A stretch of 64,000 bases of DNA, taken from Paguma larvata. Lineage: Eukaryota; Chordata; Mammalia; Carnivora; Viverridae. Below are positions 36,687 to 49,770 of the stretch, piece by piece. A program made the translations under genes and the position numbers. The notes below the pieces were generated by a model. That model saw nothing but the letters and a program-made list of their open reading frames with translations, did not search any database and had not been told where the DNA came from. The stretch lies in contig CM057826.1 of the NCBI GenBank assembly GCA_030068075.1, positions 36,444,211 to 36,508,210 of the forward strand, read 5' to 3'. Within the stretch, counting starts at the first letter, position 1; each line of letters opens with the position of its first letter.

Positions 36687-36870
36687 TTTAATGAAAGTGA
36701 GAGAGAAAGAACACGTTCAGGAAGGGGCAGAGTGAGAGCGGGACACAGAATCTGAAGCATACTCCAGGCTCTGAGCTGTCAGTACCATCTCATGTTTGAA
36801 CTCACGAGTCATGAGGTCATGACCTGAGCCAAAGTTGGATGCTCAACTGATGGAGCCACCCAGGTACCCC
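36684..36870 (-). mobile_element. Carnivore tRNA-derived SINE, reverse, tail replaced by microsatellite
   Basis: 'attttaatgaaagtgagagag', GA-rich tract, 'gaagcatactccaggctctgag', 'gaggtcatgacctgagcc', head 'gatggagccacccaggtacccc'. The usual A/T-rich tail is occupied by the adjacent compound microsatellite. No clean duplication seen. Confidence 0.93.
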
Positions 36871-36889
36871 GAAAATTTTATATTTAATT

Positions 36890-37620
36890 GATCACTTCCT
36901 TCCATTTCTCCTTTGCCTACCTCAACTACTCTCCACCCTGAAGCTATACTGTTTTATCTATCAGGCAAACCCAGTTTTATCACTTTGCTGCTGACAAGCT
37001 TGCATATTTCCCCACTGAGCCGTAGATTCCTTATCAGGATGTGCTGGGCTCCCAGGATCTTTTTCTTCTATCCCTCTAGAGCTTAGCTCCAGCCATCATG
37101 AACTACCATTTACTTTTTCTTAAAACTACGTACACCTATTCTATTCCAAGACTTTCTGCAATTGATAAATACTTTCTGGAATAACTTTCATCCTCCTCTT
37201 GACCTAATTCCTATTTGTTGCCCAGTTGCCCAATCAAAAAGCCTCCTCCGACCCCTTCATTTAGTTTGGCATCTTTCTTATAGCACTCATTCTTTGTCAT
37301 ATTTTTATTGAGTGTCTGTCATGTGCAAGGAACTATCCTAAGTATTGAGGCCTCAGCAGTGAACAAGACAACACTCCTGCACTTATGATTCTTATATTCT
37401 GAAATAAAGTCATGACTATACCCTTAACATGATCCTTATCTCCATCATATTCTAATTGCCCTGGTTCTAACTGTCCATATTCTAATCTCTCCCCAGGAGA
37501 TAATAAGCTTCTTGAAAATATAGCCTGTGTCTCATTTGTCATTTTTTCTCATAACATTTATCTCAGTAACTGGCACATAGGGAAACTCATTAAATGTTGT
37601 GAATGAATCAATGAATATCT
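36890..37620 (+). mobile_element. L2 LINE 3' end
   Basis: L2-like text in order: a pyrimidine-rich part ('ccatttctcctttgcctacctc'), 'cctcctccgacccc', then near the end 'gataataagcttcttgaaaatatagcctgtg', 'cagtaactggcacatagg' and 'ttgtgaatgaatcaatgaat', the characteristic L2 3' end. 37285-37400 looks like a different mammal-wide repeat ('ttgagtgtctgtcatgtgcaagg') embedded in it. Confidence 0.75.
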
Positions 37621-37829
37621 CAACACTTCCCTACCAGTACAGTGAGATAATAGTCTCACGCAAAATTGGAAATACAAGTGTCTAGTGACAAGAAGGACAG
37701 GACATTGTGAAGCTTCTAGTCTTACCAGTGTACAAATCTATTTGTCAGAAAGTTTTCCTGAAGTTAAACCTACTATAACTCAAATCTGTCTTGGATATAT
37801 TAATAGCGGTAGTAGTAAAAAGTAATATT

Positions 37830-38040
37830 CTAGCTAAAAATTATTAGACATTCGCCATAGGTAAATGACAAATGTTTAACATGCGATTCACTTGATTCTT
37901 GTGATAATCTTAGGAGGTAGGCAGGTGATGATCATTTTTTTAAACAGATGGTAAAACTGAGGCCAATATAAGTCAATTGACTTGCCCAAGTTATGCATTA
38001 AGTAAGTGCCGGAGCTGGCCAACAAACCTAACAGACACTG
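37830..38040 (+). mobile_element. MIR SINE
   Basis: 'cacttgattcttgtgataatcttaggaggtagg', 'cagatggtaaaactgaggcc', 'ttgacttgcccaagttatgc' and 'agtaagtgccggagctgg' are the MIR core in order. Decayed, mammal-wide age. Confidence 0.88.
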
Positions 38041-39224
38041 CGGCCCTGATAACTAACTATTTAATCAGATATTAGAGATGGAGCCTCACAGTGAGTGATA
38101 AAATACTTCTCCATTTGCTAGCTGGAAGAATGAGTTGATTTCATGCCTAATTTCTCCATCTACACATGGCTATGGCATGGAAATTAAATGATGTGATCGT
38201 TTGAAAATTCCCCAATAGTACAATCTTCAATGTATTGCAATGTTGTTGTGCATTATTAAACTTACAAGTAATAGTTTCCACCACAAAGGATCAACTATAT
38301 TCCTCCTAGCATGAGTCATTTGAATATAATTGTTTAAAAATACATACAAAACTCTGAATTAAAGTGAAATTCGTGAAAGAAACAACCTTGTTTAGTCACT
38401 GTTTACTGCGTCTACTATCTTCCACCAGCCTCTCAGAGTGGCTTGCGCAAAGTGGCTGTAATTAAGTGCTTCTAGGAATGGAGAAGTAACACAAATATAG
38501 ATACTTACTCAAACTAAGAATTCATCTAAGTCTACTATCAACATACCTGAATTATGTACATAAATCTTGGAAAGAAGGAAAGCGGTAAAACTTACAGGAA
38601 ATAACTACTGTTGCTAAATGACAATTACTTGTGCTCTTGTTCCAGTGCCAGTAAATTGGCAATGTATTCTGAAACAAATTATATTAAAGCATGCCATGAA
38701 ATATATCAAATGTAACATGACTAAAAGGCACATCCTCTGAGCAGCTGCCTTCGGGAGTAGGTTAGTTGATAGCGTTATCTATTGCAATTCTGGAGACAAT
38801 CATGTCACTGCCCAAAGGGTTATTTATTTTTATCCTTATCAAAACCAGGGGATGTAATTCCCAATAAAATAAGTGTAGTGAATTTCTAATTTTCACACTT
38901 TGTCAGAAAATAGGACATATGTACATTAAGGGCTCAGAGTGGGGAGAACTCAAAGTTATCCCTGAGTTAAATTAGGCAGCCAGCATTTTAGAGATATTGG
39001 TGGAGGTAACAATGTCCATTGCAAGAATAGCTATTTATGTAAAGATTTTTTTAAACAGTTTAATACAGAATTAACAGTCTCTGATTTCAGGAGGGTACTA
39101 ACCAAATGCAAAGTGTCATGAGACAAGACCATCTTTACAGAAATAAATCAGAGTCTCTTCAGATTCTGTACATTACCATTTCCTGCTTTTACTACTTAGG
39201 GACCCTTGCCTCCTCATAATTTCT
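38041..39224. other. Unclassified intergenic DNA
   Basis: About 1.2 kb without recognised repeat, frame or RNA gene. Confidence 0.5.
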
Positions 39225-39240
39225 CTGAAAAGGAATTTTA

Positions 39241-39479
39241 TTTTATTTATTAATTTTTAATTAACGTTTATTTATTTTTGAGAGAGAGAGAGAGAGAGTG
39301 AGAGAGAGCCTGAGTAGGGGAGGGGCAGAGAGAGAGAGGGAGACACAGTTAATCTGAAGCTGACTCCAGACTCTGAGCTGTCAGCACAGAGCCCAACACA
39401 GGGCTCGAACTCAGGAACAATGAGACCATAACCTAGGCTGAAGTCAGATGCTCAACCAACTGTTCCACCCAGGAACCCC
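39241..39479 (-). mobile_element. Carnivore tRNA-derived SINE, reverse, perfect 16-bp duplication
   Basis: 'ttaacgtttatttatttttgag', pure GA tract, 'gaagctgactccagactctgag', 'agggctcgaactcagg', head 'actgttccacccaggaacccc'. Direct repeat ctgaaaaggaatttta at 39225-39240 and 39480-39495 without mismatch. Confidence 0.97.
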
Positions 39480-39495
39480 CTGAAAAGGAATTTTA

Positions 39496-40999
39496 AAATC
39501 AATACTCCCCTTTGTGTTTGGATTTCTCATTGTAGATCATGCTCTATAATCAAATTTTTCATCTAGATTCAAGAAACCTTTCATCAAGATTCAAGAAATC
39601 CATGTTGTGGATACATAAATGGGACAGACAAACCCAACTCCATCATTGTGAATCTTAGGTACAGAGGACAGAGTTATTGTAGTTTGCAGGAAAGACACAG
39701 GCAGCACTAATGTTACAGAGAAGAAGGAAGTAGACAGTTAAAAGCAAGAAATGCAAATAAAGTAAGTGCCAAGAATGTTGGACTGGGTAGAAAATGATTG
39801 AGCAGAAGAGAAGGATCAAGTGTGTGTGAAAGAGAGCTACGCGCAACACATGAATATGTAAATGTTTGCTGTTAAGGAAAGAAGTGGAGTTATAAATAGA
39901 CTGTATGAGAGAGGATTCAGCCAAAAAGAGTGAAACAGTATATTGATGTTTATAGTTAGCAAGATCCAAACTAATCAAAATTATGCATAGATTTGGCAGT
40001 GTGACAACAACACATCTAGAAATGGGGAGAATGAGGAGATTTGGAATAAATTTTAGTTCTGTTTTGTCGTATTGCAATGGTGTTAAAATCATGAGGTTTA
40101 AGGTGTTTGTATATTCAGCAAATTCTTAGATTAATGAGAAAGAAAAGTGTTAAACAGACAGAACTCATAATGATGATATGAGTCAGTTAAGGTGATCTCA
40201 AGGATGTTAGTAATAATTCTGGATAGTGCATGCTAGTAAACAAAGAAGGAGCTGGTAGAAAGCAATTAAGGACTTCTGGTAAATCAGTCAGAGTGAGGTA
40301 GGGCAGATCTTCCAGGTCTTCTGACAGTTAAGTGCATACAAATACTGGATGCAATATAATCACAAAACTGAACATAACTGAATTTGAGCGCAAAAAAATG
40401 AAACATCCTAGGCACCAAAAACAAAACAAAACAAAACAAAACACACAAGCAAGCCACAAAATCTGAAAGTCAAAAGTCACACCGAAATGGAATTTGATAC
40501 AGGAATTGGAGCTGAAGGCAAACACTTCACAGTGCATTGGAACAATAAATTGGTTTTACTGGAGTTCTGAAAATTGAGATGAGGACTAGGTCTTTGAGAG
40601 ACAAGCTGAAATTGTGCTATATGCATAAAGCCAAGAGCTAGAAGTATAGGTTGTCCAATCAAAAACCAAGAACTAGAAAAATCTCTACTGATCACTTTAG
40701 AGAAGCTCCAGAATGCGGATCTGGAACAGCAGACAGAAATCAGAAACTAAGCTTGTGTCTTCTAGTGGTATAGCCTTAGGATTTGTACTAACTATGAAGC
40801 AAAAGAAAAAAATCATGAAATTGTTCTTGAATCAGAAACATCAATGAAGCCCCAGCAGAAGCAAACAAAATGTCGCCGGGTAGGAACATGGCAATCAAAT
40901 AAATAAGTAAACAAATGAAGTTTAAATTTTAAAGTAAATCAAGAAAAATCTGGTCTCAGACACATAATGGAGAATGGTATTAAAGATGAAAGACTCGTC
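39496..40999. other. Unclassified DNA with an (AAAAC)n tract
   Basis: No named repeat that I can support. Contains the longest open frame in the window (145 codons, minus strand, 39655-40092). It is rich in Leu, Ile, Phe and Ser because the plus strand is A/G-rich, and I see no domain. An (AAAAC)n tract lies at 40416-40443. The purine-rich text may belong to an ancient repeat. Confidence 0.4.
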
Positions 41000-41990
41000 A
41001 GAGTAGTAGGGTTCAATTATCCACAGCAAGGGAGTCCCTGGAGGAAAACAACCTTTGAAGAACTCAAAATAAAATAACATTAAAAAAATCAAAAGATATG
41101 AATGCAGTGGGAGAGAGATAATAGGAGAAACAAACATGATCATTATGCAGAAAGAATAAAAATGTGAAGTTATTTGAAAATTTCCAAAAATTCATTTGAA
41201 ATTATTCAAACAGTAGAAAAAGAATAATAGGCTGTAAAGGAAAAAACAGGCAGATTTGAAAACATAAACAAATGAGTAGATTTGATAACACAGACACACA
41301 GAAGAGAAGTGAAAAGAGCAGACAGACCTAAAATTTAACAGCTCAAAGATCTGGTCGAGGAGAGAGAATTAATGAAAAATACTTCTCTACAGCATTAACA
41401 TGAAGAACATGAATTCTAAAAGAAGAGAATACAAAGAACATAGAGGAATCAATATTGAATGGAGATTTTTTGGAGGGACATATCATATTTAGAATGGCAA
41501 AATAAAACACATTTAGACTTAGATGTTGGATACCGAAGCCATAAAAAGTTAAATCAAAATATGAAATCCTTAATAAGATACCAGAGAGAAGATATATTGT
41601 TTACAAAAGAGTAATCATCAGACTGAAAGCAGACCTTTTGTTAGTAGCAAATGACAAAGAGATAATTGTATATCTTTCAAACACAGCAGAGAAATAATCT
41701 TAAAACTAGGACTATAAACCTAGAAACAGTATCATTCAACAAAGAGTAAAATAAATACATTCTCAAACATGCAAAGACTGTGAAAGTTGGTTATTTGATG
41801 ACAAAGGATGCATTTTGGCCAAAATGAAATTAAATCTGGAATGCAGGGGTAGGTTGAGGTGCAACAGTAATAGAGATTGGAGTGGCAAATATATTTGTAA
41901 ACCCAAAGACACATTAATTGAAAAGTATGGCTATCTTGGAATGACAGAGAAGTTAAAAATAAGGTTGAAATCAAAGAGTCAAAATTAAAA
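41000..41990 (+). mobile_element. HAL1 LINE fragment
   Basis: Sense text like HAL1/L1 ORF1 and its 3' flank: 'gagagagaattaatgaaaaatac', 'aaaaagttaaatcaaaatatg', 'catcagactgaaagcagacc', 'aaacctagaaacagtatcattc', 'acattctcaaacatgcaaagac'. Second HAL1 fragment in the window and longer than the first. Fully decayed frames. The left boundary is uncertain. Confidence 0.55.
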
Positions 41991-43267
41991 AAAAATAGGT
42001 GGGTGAAGAAAGCGTGTGTTTAGTGTTACGGTCTTCTAAGATATTGATAGAATTTAAATAGAAAAAGTGAATAAAAGAATCCAGTTTTGAGGAATGTGCA
42101 ACAATACAGATATTATTGGACTGTGTCAACATGGTTGAAAGGATCGTAGGGAATAGGATCAGATAGAAACCATTTCCTAGGAGGTTTCTGAAATACCATG
42201 CCCTATTATGAGAAGGTTTATGGCATTTCAATCAGAATAATCACAGCTTGAGTAATATCTCCAATCAACCTGTGTCAATGTTGTTCTCTTAGTAAGACAG
42301 AGCTCATGCACTTATTTAAGTGTGGTACTTGTCTTATGATAGAAATATGAGAAGAACAGGTAAGAATAGGCTCTGGAAAGTGGAAATGCTTGGTTATTTT
42401 GTAAATATAATAACTAGTTGTTTCTTGTAAGCCACAGACACACCCTTACTTCACTTAACAAAAAATGCACTTTTCAAATTCATGACTTAGAACTTGGAAA
42501 AAACAGAAAGCAAACTTATTATGGTAAATGCCTATAATTAGTCCACAAAGACAACATTTGCTGTCTAAAATGGGACTGAATACAGAAGCCTACATATTTT
42601 CCTGAGGCAAAATTCCCCATTTTCACGATGAAATTCAACTTGAAAGAAAATAGTTCCTTTTGTGTGCAATTGCTTTTTCCTTTGTGGCAAATCCCTTCAC
42701 TGGGTCTGATTGTGAGAAATGATACATGAAACACTCAGTACTTCAACACCTTGAAAATAAGCATTCTCTATTGGGATTTAAAAGATGGAAAGGTAACATT
42801 TTGCCAGTGTCGAAAGTTCTGATTATAATCAACATGAACAATAGATATTTAAGAGACGGACCTAGGATTTTCATATATAAAAGGCTACATTAAATAAAAT
42901 GTATGCCTGGATTACAACTTCTCTAAACAGTGGGGAATGCTTTCAAGGTATAAGTTAATACAATGCACTTGCACAGTGTAGTGACCATTTACCATGCTCA
43001 GGCTGAACAATGTCTGACTGACACAAAAGACTAGTCTGTCTGTCTGTCCGCCTCTCTCTCTAATGAAAGGCATCACTAAGCAAAATCAGGCAATTATCCT
43101 TAATACCACCCATTTCTTCCCCTATTCTGAATCCATGACTAAATCTTTAGACACTTTATCATCCCATTCATTCAGATTCCTCTCATGGACTGATGCAAAT
43201 TAGGTCTATTTTTCCTGATTTGAATTTTGTTCACCCTTCGTTAATTCAAGAAATAGGTATTAGGCAC
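41991..43267. other. Unclassified intergenic DNA
   Basis: About 1.3 kb with no recognised repeat except a short (GTCT)n/(CT)n tract at 43034-43060. Confidence 0.5.
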
Positions 43268-43625
43268 TGTCTTAGTTCAAACTACTACTGTAACAAAATA
43301 CCATAAACTAAGTGGTATATACAATTCATTTCTTACAGTTTTGGAGGCTGGAAATCTGAGCTCAGGGAACTAGCATAGATAGCCAAGTTCTGGTGAGAGT
43401 CCTTTCCCAGGTCGCAGACTGCCAACTTCTGCCAGAGAGCAGAGAGGAAGCAAGCTGTCTCCTGATTTACAAAGGTGCTAATCCCATTCATGGGGGTTCC
43501 CTTTTTATAACCTCATCTAATCCTAATGACCTCCCCAAAGTGTCTGCCTCCTAATACCATAATATTGGGGGAGGGGGTTTCAACATGTGACTTTTGGGGG
43601 AACACAAGATATTCAGTCCATAACA
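43268..43625 (-). mobile_element. MaLR-type solo LTR (MLT1/MST-like), reverse
   Basis: On the minus strand it begins TGTTATGGACTGAATATCTTG, continues with 'ggtattaggagg', 'tataaaaaggg', a 3' part with 'tccagcctccaaaactgtaag' and ends 'gtttgaactaagaca'. TG...CA ends are present. Flanks ggcac (43263-43267) and gggac (43626-43630) could be the 5-bp target duplication with one change. ERVL-MaLR LTRs are non-autonomous and mammal-wide; no internal sequence is attached. Confidence 0.88.
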
Positions 43626-44064
43626 GGGACATTCATAGTGTGTCTGTCATTGTTCTAGGTATAGGGGACACAGTATTGAACAGAACAGACAAAAATCCCT
43701 GCCTTCATGAAGCTATGTCCTAATGGGGCAAAAAAATATTAAATAAGAAATGTTAGTAAAATATTTATAGCTTAGACAATTAAAAGTGCTAAGAAGGAAA
43801 AAAAAAGTATAGAAGGGGAATAAGAAATTGTGGTGTGCAATTTTAAATCGAGTAGAGGGAGATGGCTTTACTGGGAGTTTGACATTTGGCTAAATATCCG
43901 ATGAAGTTCAGGGGTGAGCTATGAAAGCTAGACGGAAAGAGTTCCAGGCAAAGAGAAAAGTAGGTGTGAATACCCTACAACTTGTAACTGTTATGTTTAA
44001 GCAGATTCAGAGACTTTCGATTTCTGAAGAAGAGCAAGTAAATACATTTTATACAATATTCTAA
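43626..44064. mobile_element. Ancient mammal-wide repeat, family not determined
   Basis: Text such as 'tgttctaggtataggggacacagtattgaac', 'caaaaatccctgccttcatgaagct' and 'gagttccaggcaaagag' belongs to a very common old mammalian repeat type, but I cannot name the family with confidence. Confidence 0.5.
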
Positions 44065-44610
44065 AGGCCCTTCAAGATATGGTTCCTAGATTTGGTATCT
44101 CCTTCCCATGAGTGCTCCCTGTGTCCTTGGTTCTTAGAAAGTACCAGGCACTTTATCACCTCAGGCCCTTGCTCCAGTTCTTTTACCTTTCCTTTTTTAC
44201 CCACTTTTATGTTTGACTATTCAGTTTTTTTAGGACCAAGTTTAAATGCTGTGTTTTCAAAGAAGACCTCCCAAAACATCCTGTTATTTGGGATATGCAA
44301 TTAATTCATTGCAATTATCCATAATGCATATTCATTATCCATTGTCTACCTCCTTAGAGAAGCTTCCTGATTCTTTCCTAACAAAATCTATGTCTTTTTT
44401 TTTTCTTTTTTTCCTTTCTTTCGGTGTCACTGTACACCTGTGTCCTTATAAAGAAATAGGAAGGCGGAGAGCTCCTGTATTGTTTTTCCTCCTTCTGGAA
44501 TGGACTTTTCCCAGTTCATTCCATAGTTTAGGCATTGTTATTCCTTATTCTCAGATCTAATGCCATCTCCTCAAAGATGAGCCTTCCCCAAGGCGGCTTT
44601 CTTCAATTAG
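44065..44610 (+). mobile_element. L2 LINE fragment(s)
   Basis: 'ggcccttcaagatatgg', 'cctcaggcccttgctcc', 'agaagacctcccaaaac', then again 'ccttctggaatggacttttccc' and 'atgccatctcctcaaagatgagccttcccc'. The partly repeated order suggests two L2 pieces or an internal duplication, with an unrelated T-rich part near 44395-44430. Confidence 0.65.
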
Positions 44611-45892
44611 CCGTGTTCCAAGTACGATGCCTTAAGAGATGGGCATGTAACATGAGTGTGAAGTGGCCTATTGTAGGCAATATAGACAATGCAGAGGAAA
44701 GGCTTTTATACTGAAGGAAAAAATATATATGTAAATATATGTGTGTGTCACATATAGAGTTAATACCTATAATGTATATAAATCTCCTAAATTCATTAAA
44801 AAGCAAACATTTCAGAGTAATATTTGGCAAATTATTTGACTATGAAATTCACAGAAAATTCACTCAAAATTACAATATAAACAGACACTAGTTTTTTAAA
44901 GAAAAACAAATTTCAAACACAATACTATAAGCTCCATGTGGGGAAGAATTTGCAGTTCTTGCTTTACCATTATATCTCTAGTCCTAATCTGACATCTGAC
45001 ACTGCATGTGTGTGTTACTGTGTGTGTGTGTGTGTAAATAGCTATCATTTGTTCCTAAGAGATTCAAGAACATGAATATTGTTATTTAGTGTTGTGAATG
45101 TGTGGAGAAACAGACACTATTTTTAGTACTCGTGATTTGGGGATATCAAAATTGGAATTGTGTGTGCCCTTACCTGGCTTTTTAACTCTAAGAATTTACC
45201 TTACAATGTGCCAAATGTATATAATAGAATGTTCACTTAAGCTCATTTCGTAACAGCGAATAATGAAAAAAGGTAAATTCATGTGAACTGAGAAATGGTT
45301 AATAGGATTCTTCTGGGAGTCCCAATGTAAGTTTTGTATTTTGTCCAAAGAGTAAGTTGTCATATTTCTTCTTGTTTGAGACTCTCTGGGGTAAAACTTT
45401 CTTGTTCATTCTTGTTTCCTTGCTAATCTTTTGATCTGTAAATTTTGTACATACTTTTTAATAAGGTACTCCCTCTTTAATTTTTTTTCTATTATATTCA
45501 ATTGGTTTTCATTATTTCGAGACCTAGTTAGAACTATGGTCATTCATTCAGAGTCAACAGATATTTATGGAATGCCACTATATGGAAGGTATTAGACCAA
45601 ACAATGATTCATACTATCTTGACAGAATATTTATATTTCCTCTTTTATGTACTCAAAGTGGTAGATAAATCTGAATATTTTTATGAGGATAGTGAAACAT
45701 TTATAGTTTCGTGAAATGAAGGCTGTAAAAAGACCAGTGAGAGATTTACTTCCTTTTAGCAATGTTTCTAGAAAACGACAAAACACTAAAATTGTTGAAT
45801 TTCTATTGGCCTGTCTTAGCAAATACCATCAAGTCATTTGGAGCCATTGGAGTATCTAAAACAACCTTCTATAATACTTTTCATCATTATGT
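44611..45892. other. Unclassified AT-rich DNA
   Basis: No recognised element apart from a short TG repeat at about 45006-45035 and a faint ancient-repeat resemblance at 45545-45620. Confidence 0.45.
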
Positions 45893-46103
45893 CAGTAATT
45901 CTCAACCAGGATGACTTTGCCTCCCAAGGGGCATTTGGCAGTCTGGAGACATTTTCTGATTCTCACGACTGGGGTGTTGGGTAGGTACTACTGGGTTCTA
46001 GTGAATAAAGGTTCAGGGATTCCCTTAAATATCCTACAAGGCACACGACAATAAAAGACATGTTGAATCCAAATATCAATAGTACTAATGTTAGGAAACC
46101 TTG
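45893..46103 (+). mobile_element. MER20 hAT-Charlie DNA transposon
   Basis: Follows the MER20 order: 'cagtaattctcaaccagg', 'ggggcatttggcagtctggagacatttt', 'cacgactggggtgttgg', 'tcctacaaggcacacgac', 'caatagtactaatgttaggaaacc'. Near full length for this non-autonomous element (about 210 bp). MER20 copies are of eutherian age. Confidence 0.9.
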
Positions 46104-49100
46104 ATGAATATGATTAATACAAATGGTCTATGTCCTATGACTCCTCAAATAACCTACAGAAGAAAAAGCGAATATACTGCACTGGATTTTTCATACAGAA
46201 TAGACCAAGGAAGATAGAATCATTATTTTGTACATTTAATAAAAAGTGTATAATATTTATTCACATTTTTTCTTTGATTTGTAACAGTTTGATTAAATTA
46301 TAATTGCAATCAGTTAAAACCATTAAGTGCAAACCCGGCTGGCTTCTCAAGTATCTAAGGATACACAGCTGGAATGAAAACAGATGGAAGGTGTAAATGA
46401 GAAGATTCAATTAGCATTTTTCCTTCTAGTACATATTTCACAAGGAAAATCCCCTGGGATTGAAAATGAGACCTTAATTCAAGAAATATGGTGTCTTTTT
46501 ACCATGTTAAGAATAAGAATCCTTTAACATCTTTTTATGTCATTGGTGTTCAGACCAAATCTATGTCCTTAAGGTCAGGGCACAAATATGATAACAAAGA
46601 AATTCCAAGCTAAGAGCTGCAAAATTACTATACATTAGAACACTAACCAATTTAGTGGCAGCCTGATTTTTTCAGGAGTCTTTCTCTACTCCTAATAGCA
46701 TTATAATTGTTATTATAAGATTAGATTTGACACTATGATTCCTAAGAATGAACATAATAAAAACACACCATTTATTATAGTGCTAGCAATTACCTTGCTG
46801 TGCCTTCATCAACATCTACAGGGATCAATGAAATGTAGTTAATCAGATCTGTTTGAAACATCCTCATTTTGAAAGTTTAATACCTCTTTCAATGCTAATT
46901 TAAACTGTACTAAAATTGAGTTTGGCCATTTATAAGGCTGAAATTGTTTTTCAAATGCTTCTTAGGGATCAACAAATAATTGTAAAAAGATTAGCTGATG
47001 GACAGAGGCAAGGTTATGTATATATTCACTTCAATTATTTCAACTTCTCACAGTGTTGCAGATGCTTTCAGAGTAAAATATTATAATTATATGTCCAGTA
47101 TTCAGCAGGGCTCTTTCAGATTTTAAGCAAAAGAGGGATGTGTGACTTACTGTGGGATGGAAGTGGAAGAATACAAGGAGATATAAGGATATATAGACTC
47201 CTAGGCAGTAACTGTATCCCGCAGGCTATCCTAACATGGCACACCATTCTCATGAGCCAGTTTTTCTTTGTCAATGCTTCTACCGCCATTGCAATTTACT
47301 ACTACCATTTCCACCACCATTTCTTCCTGAGAGCTTCTGCTTATGGGATTCCATGCATCTTACCCCTTCTGTTCTACTTTAATGTAGACTAGTCTGTGTC
47401 ATTCATTTCCGGACTCCCCAAGAAGAAGGTTCTGTCCAAGCTGGAAATTTACTAACCAGAAGGAAGAATTCCCAGTGGTCAGAGTTTTCAGTGGTCAGAC
47501 CTCTACATAGGCAATTGGCTTCTCATGTCAATTCCGTAGATGGCTGTCAATTCCTTATTCAATGAGTTTTGCCTAGGATGCAGGTTAATGAGCACTGAGT
47601 ATAGTAATGACATGGAAAATGAGGAATGATCGTAGCCAGCCCTCTTCCACACATGAGCTGCTGTTGTGACATGCACCTGGAGCTCCATGGGCTTCTCCTG
47701 AGTTTATCCAGTTATCAATAACTAGGATAATTTATATTCTTGATATCATGGTTTATCATTTTATCTTGAAAAATCAAATTTTACATCCAATAAAATGTAA
47801 ACAAGATGAAATTAAAAAAAATATTGTAAATATTTGGTAAGTACTTCATAAAGCAGCCATCATTAGACCTATTCCCCGAAGTTGGGACAAGCCTACAACT
47901 GGAATGCCATACCATATTTCACTAATCATTAAAAAAAAAAAAGAAAAAAACATATAACTCAGATTATCCAGGACAGAGAATGAAAGTGCATAAGTAGTTG
48001 TAGGTAGGATCTTAATATAAGCAGGCAAACAAAGAAACAACCAAAAAATCCTTTATCATGGAAAAATAATGACAGATAAGAGATTAAGGAATGTTTTCGT
48101 CATGGAAAAATAATGGATATTGACAAACGAGATATTTTTAAAATGCAAAGACAAGGGACAAGGTTTACCAAATATCATCATGACAGGGTTATTTGGTGGT
48201 GCAACATACATCTGGCAAATAAATAATAAAGAAAAATAATACTATGCTTTAGAACTTGTAAAATGGTATGAGATAAAAATACAAATATCTGACAAAAGCA
48301 TGAATAAGCCTATGAAAAATAGGCACACAATAGGTCATTTATATTCTTTTAGTTTTCCTGGGACACCAACTTTTCAAAGTGGTAGTAGGATAGACAATTT
48401 TCAACCCAATATTCATGTAGTTTTGCTGAATTGAAATAGACTATTGATTTAAAAGGTTCATATAACATTATTTAACATGGCATTCCCTCTATTTTTTTTC
48501 AATACACAACTCACTTTTTTTCAGTATATCTATTAAATTGGGAGAGATGCTAATATTTCATAAAATACTCTTATGGAAAAAGTTTTCTTCACTCTTTGTA
48601 TACAGGCAGATTTTATGTTCCGCAATATAATGTTAGCCTTTACTTTGAATCACTATCAATTATATGAATGTAATTAAATCAATGACCTAATATGTACTCT
48701 AGGGTCATACTATAATGTATAAAAAATAACAAAGTGCATTTTCTTTCAAATTCAGACTAATGGCTCCTTTCTTGTACCTTTGGAAAAATAATGTCTATTT
48801 CCAAAATTGACAGAAAAATAAAATCTTAAAATTTCTTTAAAACACACAAGTACCACTAGGACTATATTGCATGTGTTAATTAAACTTAATTGTTATAAAT
48901 TAGAATTGACAATAATAATAATTGCTGAAAAATACAAAATATATCAACATTGTAGGTAGCCTATAAAGAAAAGTATCATATAATAGCTGATATCAAATCA
49001 ACTTCTCCACATTTAGTCATTGAGAGATTGTCATTGAGAGAATTGAGAGAATAGTCATTCAGAACCATAGGAATAATTTTTAATGAGTTATTTGACTTGT

Positions 49101-49559
49101 AATTTAAAAAACTCAAACTACTCTGTTTATTAATCCCTGATTATCAAACCTTCCTTAATAACCAGAAAAAATTCTTAAATTTTGAAAGTCACTTGCAATA
49201 ACTTATATAAAAACTTATCACTTATACACATTTAAATTTTTTACATGATAACTGATGTATGCAACCACAATAATATTTACTTATAATGGGAAAACATTTA
49301 GAAGAGCCTCAATTTTTAACAATATGGCATTGAATGAGTAAAAACTCAGAAATTCATAAGATAGGATACTGTTAATCCCCACATCAGATTTACCCAATCA
49401 GCTCCATAAGGGTGAGTTCAGGGATCTTTTAATTATTGACGTTCCTCAGGTAATTCCGATGTTCACCAGAAGAACATCATTGTTAGACAATATGTTTAAT
49501 GACTTTAAGACAAAGTCCCATTATATTATTCTGCAAAAATGCAAGTTAAAATGTTCACT
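46104..49559. other. Unclassified AT-rich DNA
   Basis: About 3.5 kb without a young repeat. 48056-48115 holds a local duplication ('tcatggaaaaataatg' at 48056-48071 and 48100-48115). Some parts may be very old L1. The scattered frames of 60-84 codons carry no recognisable protein. Confidence 0.45.
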
Positions 49560-49770
49560 GGGTGAGCTAATTTCCAGGTAAAACTCTGCACTCATGTATG
49601 TGTACCCACACACACATATGACATGAACAATTCCTGCACTAAAATATTTTCAGTGGCTCCCTCTTGGAGACATGATTATGATAGCTTTTTTGTTACTTTT
49701 GTTTATACATGGACTTTAATTTTTCTACAGTAAATGTGTATTTTATAATAAAAAGTTATTTTTAAAATAA
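49560..49770 (+). mobile_element. Old L1M-type 3' end
   Basis: 'ttcagtggctccctcttggag', 'tttgttacttttgtttatac', 'ttaatttttctacagtaaatgtg', 'ataataaaaagttatttttaaaataaaag' resembles the 3' UTR and tail of an old L1M subfamily. Confidence 0.5.

Noticed and set aside
39655..40092. 145-codon minus-strand open frame, longest in the window
   Set aside because: Composition is Leu/Ile/Phe/Ser-rich as expected from the complement of A/G-rich noncoding DNA. There is no domain, splice signal or start context, and the surrounding sequence looks like decayed repeat.
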